Below, one piece after another: positions 35,201-47,612 of a DNA stretch of 64,000 nt. The stretch is from positions 55,798,386-55,862,385 of the forward strand of contig CM049322.1 in the NCBI GenBank assembly GCA_026874595.1. The letters are read 5' to 3'. The notes under the pieces were generated by a model that was given only the letters and a program-made list of their open reading frames with translations, did not search any database and was not told where the DNA came from. A program made the position numbers and the translations under genes. This stretch comes from Sipunculus nudus (Eukaryota > Annelida > Sipuncula > Golfingiida > Sipunculidae). Each line of letters begins with the position of its first letter. The stretch's first letter is position 1.

Positions 35201-35394
35201 AACGGGAAATTAAATACGTCCCATATTTAAATATTCATTATAGTAGTCCAACAATATTATACACGTCATGTAACGCAATTACCAATAACATGACCAAAGT
35301 GAAGTATAGTTTTAACGAGATATCAAGGGAGGATCCATTGGAAAACTGGAAAGAATAACCTCCTCTTTTGAAAACCAGTATTGATCAGGAATGG
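32222..35394. other. Unannotated part of duplicated segment A
   Basis: Frames at 33352-33546 and 34228-34422 have counterparts in copy B, but flanking noncoding sequence is equally similar. No domain, splice pair or RNA gene is recognised. Confidence 0.35.
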
Positions 35395-35570
35395 GGTAAC
35401 AGTAACATGTAAAAGTAATAGTAATAGAAAATTACAGTTTACAGAGTAATAGTAACAGTAAAAGTAATTGACAAGAAATTTTAACCTGAAATAGTAATAG
35501 TTCTAGTTATAGAACCCTAAGTAATAGAATAATTGCTATAACTTTAACTATTACAACCCTTGGTTAGAAC
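35395..35570. repeat. AGTAAT-rich MITE-like repeat, copy A left
   Basis: Degenerate AGTAATAG units between GGAATGGGGTAACAGTAA and CTATTACAACCCTTGG. A similar block with CCAACCC-type end lies at 37920-38127. Counterpart in copy B about 58525-58665. Confidence 0.55.
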
Positions 35571-35696
35571 AGGTTAGGGATGAAGGATTTGTTTGATTAT
35601 ACTGAAACACAGGAAAAGGCTGTAGTTGTAGTGTGATTAGTTCATGCTAGTTGCTGTCATGGTCCATTGGGCACAGGGCATCAGGAACTGGCTTGA

Positions 35697-36985
35697 GATA
35701 ATATAATATAATATGATATATATTTAATTTATATAGCGCTAATTCAACAAAATAGTTATCAAAAGCGCTTTACAAGACACAAAGCACAGTTTTACTAAAA
35801 CATAAAATGTAGATTCCTACTAAAGCAAAGATTCCTAAAAGAAAACCCTAAATTCTAAGAACTACCAAAAGCTAATATAAAAAGGTAATTTTTAAGATTT
35901 CTTTTAAAAGAAGCTAAAGATGGTGAGGCTCTGAATGAGTGCGGAAGTTCATTCCACAACATTGTTGCCACAGCTGAAAAGGCTCTCGAACGACACATCT
36001 AACTTCGTGCTTTAGGGATCACTAAAAGCCCTTGGTCAGATGACCTAAGCTGCCTGACTGGAACATAAAAAGTTAAGAGGTTCCTAATGTAAATAGGCGA
36101 TTAACCATTTATGGCTTTATATACTAATAATAAAATTTTAAAATCAATGCGCTGTCGCACCGGGAGCCAATGGAGTTCTTTAAGTATTGGTGTAATGTGG
36201 TCGCGCTTCTTGGCACCAGTTACAAGCCTAGCAGCTGCATTCTGCACTCTCTGTAGCCGGTCCAGTAACTTGCTAGGAAGACCACATATCAAAGAGTTAG
36301 AACAGTCAATCCTTGAACTGATGAAAACATGAATTAATGTTATAAGTGAATTTTGAGTTAGGAAACCTTTTATCCTAGCTATATTACGCAGGTGGTAAAA
36401 AGCCAAACTACAAATATTATTTACATGCTTGTCAAGGCAAAGCCCAGGTTCCTAGCACTGTTTGTTGGCACAACTACAGAGTCAAATATGTTAAGAGTTT
36501 TCAACTGAATTTTTTCCCTCTGCTGGTTTGTGCCAATAATCAGAACCTCAGTTTTATCAGCATTGAGTTTAAGCAGATTCTGACACACCCAAACACCTAT
36601 GTCATGCAAGCATGTTTCAATGGTAGAAATAGAAACCTTTGATTCTGGTTTAAATGATACATAAATTTGACTGTAATCAGCATAAAAATGATAATTCATT
36701 CCATGTTGTCGTATTAATTCACCAAGTGGTAATGTGTAAATTGTAAAAAAACAGAGGCCCCAGCAAAGAACCTTGTGGAACACCGTAGGTTATCTCAGCT
36801 GGAGAAGACTTATAACCTACTACACTTATACACTGACTTCGATTACACAGGTATGACCTGATCCATTGCGAGGCATTTCCAGTTATTCCAAGCCTGGTGG
36901 ACAACCATTGTAACAGGAGCTGATGATCTACTACATCAAAGGCAGCAGATAAATCCAATAGTATGAGAATGGAGATGATAACTAA
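35697..36985 (-). pseudogene. L2-like LINE fragment, copy A (reverse transcriptase, dead)
   Basis: Minus-strand frames give successive RT motifs: LDLSAAFDVVDHQ, GVPQGSLLGPLFF, then the catalytic box FYADYSQIY (36673-36684 encodes YADY; the family has YADD), LNADKTEVL and LHWLPVRQRI. The decayed C-terminus follows. The 3' UTR has the L2-type hairpin TGTAAAGCGCTTTTGATAAC with AGCGCTATATAA and ends in TATAA-like repeats near 35700. It is 5'-truncated before DLSAAFD. A deletion of about 20 bp relative to copy B near 36450 shifts the frame. Loss of the second catalytic aspartate makes it inactive. Confidence 0.85.
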
Positions 36986-37919
36986 TTAGATAAACCCTTG
37001 GGTTATTTGTAGATTCATTAACTAGGCTTGGTTGGTCAACATTGCAGCAGTGCTTGGTCAGTTTTTACACATTATGTGGGGCAAGTTACTATCAGCTCAG
37101 GCAAGACAGTACAGCTACAGTGCTGCATATGTTTGGGTACTTCAGAAGTATACAGTCTGTTTGTTTTAACCTTCGATGAGATATTTAGTGGTGCCACAGA
37201 CAATTAATTGGGTCCTGTTTGTACTTACTATGGGGGTATTGCAGTCTAGGTACTATGGCTTGAACAAATCTTGTTGACTGTGTTTGAAAATGTGTGATAA
37301 ACACCTATTCAAGGTACATTAAAATAGACCAATCCAAAGACATGCAATCAATTTGTGGTATACACAAAATCCACCCTATTTCAGCTTGTATTAACATGAA
37401 TAGGATGAATTCGAAAGCTACAAGCTAGGACTATTTGCACATTGTTTGTCCTATATATAAAATATATACAGATATAGATATATATTAATTGATTATGCTA
37501 CGTTGAACAGGAAGTTATCATATTTAATGACTCTAAATTGCACCAATATTCCTTTAATATTTTTGTGTTTCAGGATAATTCAAACCTGACTCTTTTTTTA
37601 ACTGTTCTGAACCTTGAGCTGTTTATTTAATTTTCTGTTGAACATTGTGTAAAATGTATAATTATATGTAAAAGCAAGTGTCTGTAACTATTCTGAATAT
37701 AAACCTACCGGAACTGGGCTTATTTTGTACTGATCACGAACTAGCTGGACATAATCCTGAACTTTATCTAAGCCACATTGTGAGCATTAATTGCTATAGA
37801 GAAACCTCATATATACTAAAAGATTTAAATCTGTTTTATATCCATTTTTAATTAAGGACAAAAATTACAAGAATTACAATTTAAATAAACGAACAAATCA
37901 AAGTTTCACCAACAGGGAA
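36986..37919. other. Unannotated part of duplicated segment A
   Basis: No ORF or repeat end supported. Confidence 0.35.
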
Positions 37920-38127
37920 TGGGGGTTGGGTAATGTGGAGGACAAGGTCAGCATATGCATATATCACCATTTAAAAGTAAAGTAATAGTAATTGTAATAT
38001 AAGCAAGTAATAGTAATAGTAATAGATAAAAAACATGCTGTAATAGTGATAGTAATAGTAATAAATCGATTAAGAAGTAATAGTAATAGTATAAGAACTA
38101 GGACCACTTTAATAGGACCCAACCCTG
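37920..38127. repeat. AGTAAT-rich MITE-like repeat, copy A right
   Basis: It begins GGGGGTTGGGTAATG, contains many AGTAATAG units and ends GGACCCAACCCTGG, so GGGTTGGG and CCCAACCC form short inverted ends. Counterpart about 61055-61230 in copy B. Spurious minus-strand ORFs of I/T repeats arise from it. Confidence 0.55.
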
Positions 38128-40429
38128 GTATTAATTCCATACTACCCCGAATAAATATGCAGCAAAGGTTTTTATCCAATTTGGTTATATGTTTGCAATG
38201 AATATTGCAACCAATAGTACACACACGTACAAAATCCTTTGTCTTGCCATCTGACTGCCATTTGGTGAACTTAATTTACGGAGCATTGTTAAAAAGGTCC
38301 GGATCCTGAAAGCTTATTGTGTTCTTATTTCTAAAAAAAAGTGTGTAATTACCAACACGCTGTATTGAATACAGTTTAATTAAATTCTGATACTATAGAA
38401 CATACACCCTCTTTTAATCATGTGCATGTGCTTAACTTTCAACAACATGAACGGCTCGACATATTAAGGTATCATTAATGTAACTATTGTATTCACTTTA
38501 ATGCATGTAGATTTAACGATATTTAATCAAAATTATGTTAATTCCTCACGCTTCCAAAATATTATTCATCGATTTGCTAAATTACATATTTTGCCTGCAA
38601 ACCTTGATCAACACACATGATACTGTTATTTTATAGTAAACTTCTCACGTTCTGTCGGTTGAGTTAAAAGGTAATTCAACAGTTTTGTCCTAAACTAATC
38701 AACATGAAAACAAAGCACAAAAAGCCTATCTTCTAGTTTTGGCTTTTTTGAAGATATAGCGGTCTGGCTGCACAGAAAGTTAATATCTGAGCTACTTTGT
38801 TGTGCACCCTCCTCATTCAATTTCAAAACACGAAATTCTTGGAGATCATCAAGTATTAAGTACATGACATAATTAATTATCAATCATGTGCTAAACATAA
38901 TCAGCGTTGTCTGTATTTCTAACAGATTCGACACTGGTGGGAGAATGCGACATATGCAATAGCTTGCATAGAAAAACAGCGGTACACTAGAAGGTATCTT
39001 TTTAAGAAATCATCATTTAGAGGAAAAGGAAAATTGAAATCTTCCTTATTTCCAATGGGTATATGTTGTCATATAACTGATTTTTTGTGTTTGAGACCTT
39101 TTAAAAGAAATCATCAAACATTTTTTGTTATACGATAAGTCGAATGTATTTCTGCTAGTATGGTATTAAATTACGGAGATAAGCTAAAGGAGATGAAGCA
39201 TATTCGACTGGGTATGTTGGACAGTTATTTCTGTTGCTTATGTATATCAGGATTTAAGAAATAGTGACAGAAGGTTTATTTTATCTTGCAGTTTTAACTG
39301 CATTTAGCGGTCCTTAATATATTGTTTGTCTAACTTTTGGAAAAGCACCAGCCGCGTGAGGAATCTCTTATCTTATCTTAGATATGATAAAATATGTTTC
39401 CTGCGGAAGCCCAAAATGTAGATTTTACCGTATTTATGAATAAAAGGATAACGTAAACGCGTGTACGCATCTAAATACATCCATCCTCACAAATTGCTTC
39501 CCTCAAAACTTATCACTTCAATTCCATTCCGCACAAAACATGCCCCCCCCCCCATGAGATGGATGATTGGCAGGAGAGTCATGAGAGATACAATATAATA
39601 TTTATTATCATTAAGGTGACGAGACTTCTGCTTCTGCGGAAATATGATTGTGATAGCGAATTTTGAATAACCTTTTGTTCCTTTAACATAAATCATCCTG
39701 GTAGATTTTGTAATATCTGAATGCTCGCTAAAAAAAATGTACATAGAAAAAACCATATCATATCAGCTACCTTACTTGCCTCATGAGTCCCTTTCCGCCT
39801 AAATTCTTTCAAATTATCTGATCAGCATACATGAGACTGAAAGCTATAAGCGGAAGAAAATATGTGCAATGATTCATTACCATAAGAGTTGATGAATTGA
39901 TTTCATACCAATTCTTTATATAAGACCACAGTCTGGATTGAACCTCTAACCTGTATAAAAAGAAACCTAGACGTCATCTAAAATTTGCTTGGTGATTATC
40001 CATAATAATTCAATCTATTTTGTTTACTTTTTTTATAATTTTATGTCATGTATATGAATTGACGTACTCCCTGGTTTGTATATATTCACGAAACACAACG
40101 TAAGTAAAGTTAATATTTCACATTACAGGGACCCCGATAAAGAATGAAAAATGAGCCTGATACACCGGATAAAATGCCCTGTGGGATGGATATGTGCGAT
40201 AATATAAGCCAACAAGATGCCTTCCTGTCACCTTATTCATCTGAAATTTTATCATCACATATACCTGAATCCAGCATTTTGTATTGCTATCCACATCACG
40301 TATATACTGAACCTACTCAGATACGTGGTATACGGATATACTTCTAATAATTTTCGTCATTTTCTCAACAATCCTTAGTCATGCAAAAGCACACGTATTA
40401 GAAGAAAAACGAAGAAGAAGATGTTTCAT
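38128..40429. other. Unannotated part of duplicated segment A
   Basis: A 67-codon frame at 40144-40347 follows an acceptor-like CACATTACAG and is retained with scattered changes in copy B (about 63258-63455). No upstream exon was found, so I leave it uncalled. A C-run lies at about 39543-39553. Confidence 0.35.
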
Positions 40430-40662
40430 TGTAGAAAAGGCCTTGTGGCCCATGGTACAAATATAAATAAATAAATGCAATTGAACATTGAACATATAAC
40501 ATGCTTATACACATATAATAATACATATATACATGGTTGTGTTACCTGCTATTGTGTTGTTTTATAACAATAGACTATCTGTCACATCGAGGTTTTCTTT
40601 AACTTGTTTAGCTGAAATTAATATTTCGCCAGATTCAAATGAACATTAAAAAAAATCATTTC

Positions 40663-43600
40663 TTAAGTTTTCATATCTAGAGCAATAAAATAAAACATGA
40701 ATCTTATCTTCAACTTCATCTTGATACACATTTTACAGACCCTCATTTCTTTGGGTCTATTTTTTCTCCTTCCAATTTCAATTTCAAAACAATGGTCACT
40801 CAATCTAAATTTTGATAAAGCCTGTCTATATACAAATGCCATATTATATAAATATTTTTCTGGTTCTACTGCTGATTTAATTTCACTATATATAATGAGC
40901 TTAGATTTACTTCTGATTTCTGATAACATTTCTTGCTGGCTATTGTCTTTGACCCTCTGTACAAACATCTTCATAAACATTTTACTGTCACCAACACTTT
41001 GTTCAAACCATACAAAACTAAAACCATATCTGTTTAAAAGTAGTTTTATATCTGTACCAATGTGTTACTTCCCATATCATCTAAATGTTTGAGGGTGTTA
41101 TACAATAATCTAGTATATCTAGAATTATCCATTGTGAAAATTTTTAACCAATAATTTATACATCTTTTAAAATATATACAATGTAGGGAGTATCTTCCAC
41201 ATTCCAATATAGCAGCAGTATTAACTGTTTTTATACTCACACCAAGGAGTTGCTTACAAACACTTGATTGCATGCACTCTATTTTGGGTCTTGCAAGGGA
41301 CCCCCCCGATTTCCGATCCATAAAGAAGTGATGGGAGTGTAACTTTTCGAAAATAGTTGAAACAACAGATAAAGACATTTAACCACATTTTGATTCACAC
41401 TTTTTGATAATATTTAAGCCTTTACTCATTTTTAACATGAGCATATTTAAACATTGGTCCCATTTTAGTGATGAAGAGAACAGAACTCCTAAATATGTAT
41501 AAAGATTAACATTTAAAAGCCTCTTGCCCTTGAAATAGCATTTCTCATTTTGATTGACAATCCCTCTCCTTCTAAATACCATAGATCTTGTTTTATCAGT
41601 ATTGACTTGCAAACCCCATCTATCATAGAAGTCTTCTAAAATGTTTAAAAGTTCTGAAGCCTCCCCACCGAGTCCTCAATGAGACAAATGTCATCTGCAA
41701 AGGCTTAAATATTTTATTTGTGTGTTGTAATGATACTGGATACCAGGAAGCTGTGTTTCATGAACTATTTCAAAGAAAGTATTAAGATATAAAATAAATA
41801 ATATTGGGCTTAATAAGCAACCTTGCCTTGTACCATTAATACATTTAAATTCTCCTATTAAATATTTGTTTACCTTGACACAGCAAGTTAACTATTTCAT
41901 ACATGGATTTTATTACCTTAATTATGTTTCTATGGATCCCTATTTTAAGTTATCTGTATAAAAGGAAATTAAGTGAAATTTTATCACAAGCTTTACTAAA
42001 ATCGACAAAGACACAATAAACCCTCCCTTCTTTCTTGCATAAATATTTCTGGATTATTGCTTGTAATGTAAAAATTTGGTCTGTAACGGAATAACCTTGT
42101 CTAGTTTTCTGTATTTTGATGGCCCATCTTGTAATTCTTGAAAAGAGAATTTAGTAATTAACTTTCCTGTAGTATTGAATAAAGCAATTCCTCTATAGTT
42201 ATTAACTTTATTATGATTTCCTGATTTATGTAAACGGAGAAGTATTGTTCTGTCCACCTGTTTGGTTAATGTCTTGTTACCATTATTTTATTAAACAATA
42301 TGGATAAATAAGGAATTATAATATTCTTAGTACATTTAAATTCCTCTATAATTAGCCCATCAGTTCGAGGTGCATTACTTACATTTGTGTTATCAGTACT
42401 TCACAAGATTTCACTGCAAGAGATAGCATAAATAAGAACAGATGGGAAATTTTGAGTACATATTTCCCAATCTAAGTCATGGTTTTCTAAATAAATATTA
42501 ACATTCCTCTTAAATGATAAATTTATTTCTACCTTCACATTGAGGAGGTCATTAAAATTAGTATACCAATCATCTGGATTGATATTTACATTTTTCCTTT
42601 GTACTCTGGTAAAGATTTTACCTCTTTTCGAAATTAAACTGTTTCATTTATTTTATCAATTAAAGAACATTGTAACTTATGTTTATGTTCTAACAATTTT
42701 TGCCTACAATTTCTTTTGAACTTTTGTTTTGTAATTTTATACTCTTCCAGATATAATTTATTTTTTTAATTTCGGAATTTATTTAATTCTAAATATTTAT
42801 TCTTTTTCAGGATTTCACATTGAGTGTCCCACCAAACTGGTTGTCTTAATAATTTCCTTTCTTGTATTGGTTTGGTCATCTGAGCACATGCAGTTAGCAA
42901 AATATTTTCTAAAATAGTTACTGCCTGATCTATTTCTTGATGTTTCATTTCTGAATATGAAATATAATGCTGAAAGTCTGCAACCGGTACATTACCTGTC
43001 TGATCCAAAACATTCTGGTGCAAGAAATGTGCAAGTTCAGGTTTCCAATGGATTTTCTGATAAGGGTGCAGGTTCAGTGAGGAGGAATACAGTGATGTGT
43101 ACTGTTTGGCGCAAGTGAACCTACAACACATAGGAAAATGGCCAGACAAGTCAAAATTTAGTACTTCAAAATTAGATATACAATGCATAATATCTACTGA
43201 CAATACCATATAATCAACAATACTAGCTCCATTATAGGATACACAAGTAAACTGACCTTCAGCATCATTTACAGTTCTACCATTTTATATTTTTTAATAT
43301 GCTGAGATTATTTACTATGCAAAAATCAAGAAACAGTCTTCCATACTTATTGACTATTTTATCTCTAGAACAACGCTCTTTAATGTGATCTTTTTCAATT
43401 GTTAGAAGATCATTTATCATATTTGATTCTATTTTACCAGGATTTATGTAATCTTGTATACTCCCAGTTCTAGCATTTAAATCTCCAGCTATATATATAC
43501 ATTTGCACCGGGGTATTTAACTTTCAATATGTGTAATTTCTCTTCTAAAGTATATTATTGAGCCATCTGGAGATATATATGCAAATATCATAATAATGTC

Positions 43601-43857
43601 ATTATTAATTTCAAAAATTTTGCATCCATCAAGAATACAACCATGTCTTGAAAATGATCATATATGCGATGAGCAAATGTACAAAATATATCTTTTACAA
43701 ATACAAATATGCCACCAGAATATCTTCCTTTATCCGCCTTTTTGCGAGTTGCAGAAAAGCATGTGAATCCCATCATCATATCATCAAATTCTGTATCATC
43801 TACACCCCAGGTTTCAAACAAACCAATCATATCATAATTTATTAATAAGTTTTTCAT
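40663..43857 (-). pseudogene. LINE ORF2 remnants: endonuclease, reverse transcriptase and C-terminal domain
   Basis: Endonuclease pieces are IGLFETWGVDD and KKADKGRYSGGIFVFVK (43857-43588). The piece 43209-42766 has LSGHFPM where the family has SDHFP, so the catalytic aspartate is glycine. RT pieces are SGNHNKVNNYRGIALFN (42257-42054), a FADDICLIED catalytic box (FADD at 41690-41701) that keeps both aspartates but is followed by a stop, and VNTDKTRSMVFRRRG (41612-41379). The C-terminal frames 41378-41046 and 40980-40663 have LGVSIKTVNTAAILECGRY and FRLSDHCFEIEIGRRKN with a terminal CKMC. It reads as one polyprotein split by frameshifts and stops. Confidence 0.8.
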
Positions 43858-44042
43858 TTCATTATTTAGTTGCTTGTATTTATGTCCTTGACAGTTCCAA
43901 GATATATTGTTAAATTTCTCTCTGCATTTACAATATTTCTAAGATTATCTATATGAAATGTTTCTTTTGTAGGTGAGGTATCTCTCTTATTCTCAAATTG
44001 TGTTCAATTGTTCACATATTTTCCTTGGCCACGGCCAAAACC

Positions 44043-44947
44043 CTATTCATCATTTATGCGTGACCTCTTCTCATGAAAATCAACAATTGAGTTTGTGTCC
44101 TCATCCCACTTGTATGTTTTACCATTAATAATCAGTTTGTCATGTGACAAGTATGCATTATCTCCAGGACTCCTTGCTTTTTCTAATTCGTTGCCTAGGA
44201 CCTTTCTTATCTGCCTCACTCGATCACTGAAATCTTCTGTAAAATTAATGTCACTGCCAGATCCCTTCAACTCTTTCCTCACTGCAACCAGATTTTTTTG
44301 TTTACATTTGCACTTGCTGCATTTAACAATTGCTGGTCTAGTTCTGGAACCCCGCTTTGGCCCTATCCTGTGCGCATTCTCTCTCTATTTCTATTTCTTC
44401 TGTATATTCAATTTTTAATTTGCTTTCATCACCTCTTTCTCACTTTGTTTTCAGACATTTCCCAGGATCCTTTCGAATCTTCAGGTATTCCATGCACTAC
44501 TAAATTGTTCCTTCTTATTTGATCTTCCATCCTGCTAATTTTATTTGCGAGGTTTTTATTTTCTTTAATCGGTGACGTTACCTGCCCCTGTAGCTCTTGT
44601 ATTTGTTTCTCGAGTCTGGTCAAAATACTATCAGGTACTGTGCGGTTTTGTGTTGTACTAACAGTACTACTTGTACTACCAGGGACACTATCCTCGGTAT
44701 TGCCGGTGTCAGCCATTTGGAAGATAGGCCTATTATCACTCACCAGTTCTGTCACCATGTGATCGGGTCCCTTTAAGCTATCATTCGAATTACTTCTCAG
44801 CAGATGTGTGTGTTCGAGTATTGTACTTTGTACGCTGGAACTTTTTGCCTCATTGGTTTGTTTGGGAGGACCCGGGTTCAACTCAACGTCTCCAGACATT
44901 GTTAGTAGTATCGTCATGGATAAAACAAGACCCAAGTTCAAGGACAT
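44043..44947 (-). pseudogene. LINE ORF1 with an N-terminal 2A translational-recoding peptide, frameshifted
   Basis: From Met at 44947 a hydrophobic stretch (LGLVLSMTILL) leads into SGDVELNPGPP. DVELNPGP (44890-44867) fits the 2A consensus DxExNPGP exactly, where ribosomes skip the last Gly-Pro bond. A Ser/Thr-rich spacer and a coiled coil (residues about 110-150, LEKQIQELQGQV and NLANKISRMEDQIRRNNLVVHG) follow, as in L1-type ORF1 proteins. The C-terminal nucleic-acid-binding part lies in another frame (44282-44043, LGNELEKARSPGDNAYLSHD). A frameshift in between breaks the ORF. Such 2A leaders are described in LINEs of molluscs and sea urchins. Confidence 0.85.
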
Positions 44948-45200
44948 ACCTCTCAGTGTTATGATCCCTCATCGAAACTTCTCTTTGGTTCCCGGTTGAT
45001 CGTAGCAGCTTATCCTGGCCCTCAAGACCGTGATGCTTACTCCCATCTCGTGCTTGAGTACCCACAATCATAATGTGTAACTAAATATGACCTACTCTGA
45101 ATTTTATACAAAACTCAGAATATTTTCCGGGAGTCGATGTGAAACACGTCTTTCACTCACCCCAGCCGGTGGCGCTCCCCCAACACGTATTAGACAACAA

Positions 45201-46559
45201 AGATGTAATTGGTGTAAAGTTCACGATTAAATTCGAAATAATGCCTGATATTAAAACGCTTTATTTAATCACAGCAAGCGATTATTAAAAAGGTAAATGG
45301 TTTCATTTCAAACATTTTTGAGCCACTGATAACATTTTCACAAGTGGTAACAAAATTTGTTTCATAGAACCTTTTGGTCAGGGTATTTGTGTGTGTGTGT
45401 GTGTATTGCAGAAGAAAACATAAATGCAATATTTAACTGAAGTCCATAATGTGCATGGATTCCTTGTAACACAATACTAAAAAAAAATTGACGAAACTTC
45501 ACAGCGGGTAACGAAAGTCCGTGGAAAAAATCCGATATCGAGCGTTAATAGTATTACAAGGTCCGCATAACCGTGGGGAGGAATATACAGCAACCAGCAG
45601 AGGTGTCGATGTCTTAATCCGACGTAATGTGTTGGAAGCTATTTTGTTAAAGACAGATCCTTTCTTGTGAACTCTGGCCACAGGCGCAGGGAGATTTGCT
45701 ATTTTAATAATTTTCCAAACTTTGAACCCGTCCATTCATCTGATAAACTATAAGATAGAAAAATGTTTTATTAGAATCCCATTGATATCAAAATAAAGAA
45801 ATTAAATAATGTTATTTTCAAAGAATCTATTGTGACGAAGAACTATTAATTCTTTTTTTACTGCAAAGCTGACGTGTGCCATTGAATCGAAAAACAAAAG
45901 AAGCTTCAAAGTTCTGGAGGTATTCGGGCAGAGACTGGCACTTAAATGTCCCTCCTGATGTGACCTTGTAAATTGTGAACTGATGGATGCGTGATGGACC
46001 ATTATATTACCTTAGCCCCAACAAAAGCGAGCACTACATGTTTCATTTCTCCATATTGAGTGAACCAGCATACTCATTTCTTTCATCTATTAGACACATA
46101 TGATATTTATAAGTTTCCTAAATGCAATTTTCCCGTTTCTTCAGTTTGAGAAAGCATTGATTAGAGTTGGAAGCTGTCTTTGTCCAATCTCAGTTTTTTT
46201 GCTAGGGCATGCCGTTATCAAATAGGAGAGAATTACGTTCGATATAACCATGGGGAGTTTCGACGGGGCCGAAGTGTGTGATTTGGTCGGCGTATACGCC
46301 CTGAACCTCAAAGGAACAGAGTTCCCCCACATGAACGAGACAACGAGCTTGCGGCCCTGAAATAAGTATAAGGCACAGAAGCGGACAGAATCAGAAAACT
46401 CACTGGAATTTTCAACACCATGGGCTTAATAATCATATCAATAAAAAGCCTGAAATCGGTTAACTAAGTTATTTCATTAGACCTCCAGTCTTGAAATTTC
46501 TGTCCCTTCAAGAAACCAAATGACTCGCCAAAGTATATAAACACAAAATCAGAACACCC
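45201..46559. other. Intergenic sequence between LINE and Penelope-like element
   Basis: A (GT)n run lies at about 45390-45404. Frames of 60-80 codons show no domain. Confidence 0.35.
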
Positions 46560-47535
46560 CGAGCCATCATTTAAAAAAATCCCTATAACCGTGAACAAAG
46601 ACCTTTCCGAAGTCTCCCTTGACAGGAACAGCTTCAAACATGCATCAAAAGAATGGGAAGAAGCACTCGAAAACAGTGAATATAAGCCAAAACTTATATA
46701 CAGCGCTCAGGAGGAAACAACCAAAAACACCACAAAAACCGACCAAGAAACATCATTCTGTTTAATCCACCGTTGAGTACAACCATCTAGAAAACTTATG
46801 CAAAACTTTTTTGAAACTTGTGGCCAAACTATTCCCAAAAAAAACTCACATTTTCTACAAAATATATAATAAAAGCAGCCTGAAAATCAGTTACAGCTGT
46901 ATTAAAAATGTTAAATCAGTAATCCACGACACAAGGATACTCTCCAAAAGACAACAAAGAGAACCCGCGCAAGAAAGCCTATGCAATGCCTTAACAAATC
47001 TGATTGGCCTCTTAATGGGAAAGGGCTAGCCTCCTCCATTGTGTACCAAGCGGGCGTGTCCAGCAACGGTGCAGTTAATACGTACATTTCCATGACCGGG
47101 GGGCTCCCTAAATCAAAGGTTGTACAACCACAGCAAATCATTTAAGCACAGGACTCAAACAAACAAAACAGGGCTCACAAAACATGTGCGGTCCCTAAAA
47201 GGCACGCAACAAAATTTCCCCAACACCTGGTCTATAATCCAGCAATCCAACACAGCTATGATCTCTTAAAACCAGTGCAACTTGTGTTTGGCCTATACAC
47301 TGGCAATCCTAAGCTAAAAACAAAAGAACGTGCTGAACAACTGCTGTCCCTATGAATCAAGGGCACCAAACCGTGCAAAAAGAAATGATAAAACGAATAT
47401 CGCAGAAGTTGAGCGTCAGTCATCTGATGAGTCGATGAAGCGAAACCGGCGGTAGTGAATCAGATCTTTTACTTACCTTAATATAGCATGCTCTGTTACT
47501 TAACATAGAGCGCTGTGTGACGGCGGGAAAAATAC

Positions 47536-47538
<3 letters not shown>
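46560..47538 (+). mobile_element. Penelope-like element, 3' part (RT C-terminus, GIY-YIG endonuclease, hammerhead tail), decayed
   Basis: Plus-strand frames run through DLSEVSLDRNSFKHASKEWE and ALENSEYKPKLIYSAQ (46591-46776), then FPKKTHIFYKIYNKSSLKIS and YSCIKNVKSVI (about 46811-46930). These match the conserved RT-to-endonuclease linker of Penelope-like elements (KIFNKNTVKVSYSC type). After a frameshift, GLASSIVYQAG and NTYISMTGG (about 47028-47102) form the GIY-YIG-type core (VY...TYIG), with the second half decayed. The tail has a hammerhead core at 47424-47446, a GCTCTGTT...AACATAGAGC hairpin (about 47491-47512), and ends against a (TA)n tract. The RT catalytic domain is missing, so it is 5'-truncated. 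Confidence 0.75.
47420..47458 (+). ncRNA. Hammerhead ribozyme motif in the Penelope-like tail
   Basis: CTGATGA (47424-47430) and GAAA (47442-47445) are joined by an 11-base stem II region, GTCGATGAAGC, that pairs only at its base. Stem III is ACC-GGC-GGT, three base pairs with a three-base loop. The predicted cleavage is after A47454, and stem I is TCAT with GTGA (one G-T wobble). Layout and the very short stem III match ribozymes of Penelope-like elements. Weak stems I and II suggest it has decayed. Confidence 0.6.
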
Positions 47539-47611
<73 letters not shown>

Positions 47612-47612
47612 A
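47539..47612. repeat. (TA)n followed by (TAA)n microsatellite
   Basis: A long TA run turns into ATA/ATAATA triplets at the right end. It marks the 3' junction of the Penelope-like element. Confidence 0.9.

Larger units (their letters stand above)
28587..40830 (+). repeat. Large direct duplication, copy A
   Basis: From TATGTGCGCACATTTTGTG at 28587 the sequence is repeated in the same order and orientation from 51771, with a few differences per 60 bases. Matching blocks include the 53-bp minisatellite, SINEs, the L2-like LINE and the 3' part of the CR1-like LINE. The offset is 23184 at the start and about 23171 near 40681. Since copy B starts where an adjacent tandem unit would, the full unit A is probably 28587-51770. 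Copy A retains about 55 bp (near 30650-30705) and about 120 bp (near 32594-32710) that B lacks. Confidence 0.9.
40430..45200 (-). mobile_element. CR1-like APE-type non-LTR retrotransposon (LINE), near full length, inactivated
   Basis: The order on the minus strand is a GC-rich 5' leader (about 45200-44950), ORF1 (44947-44043), APE endonuclease (about 43950-43000), reverse transcriptase (about 42300-41380), a C-terminal domain (41378-40663) and a 3' UTR containing CCATGGGCCACAAGGCC (about 40460-40440). Frames are broken many times. The 3' part, from about 40400, is repeated at 63540-64000, so the LINE belongs to the duplicated unit. Assignment to the CR1/Jockey group rests on domain order and motifs; the exact clade is uncertain. 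Confidence 0.8.

Noticed and set aside
36906-36920. CTGATGA words in the L2-like LINE as hammerhead cores
   Set aside because: No GAAA partner with a closing stem III follows. They encode RT residues on the opposite strand.
40144-40347. 67-codon frame after an acceptor-like CACATTACAG, retained in copy B
   Set aside because: No upstream exon, no domain, and substitution density between copies is no lower than in flanking noncoding sequence.
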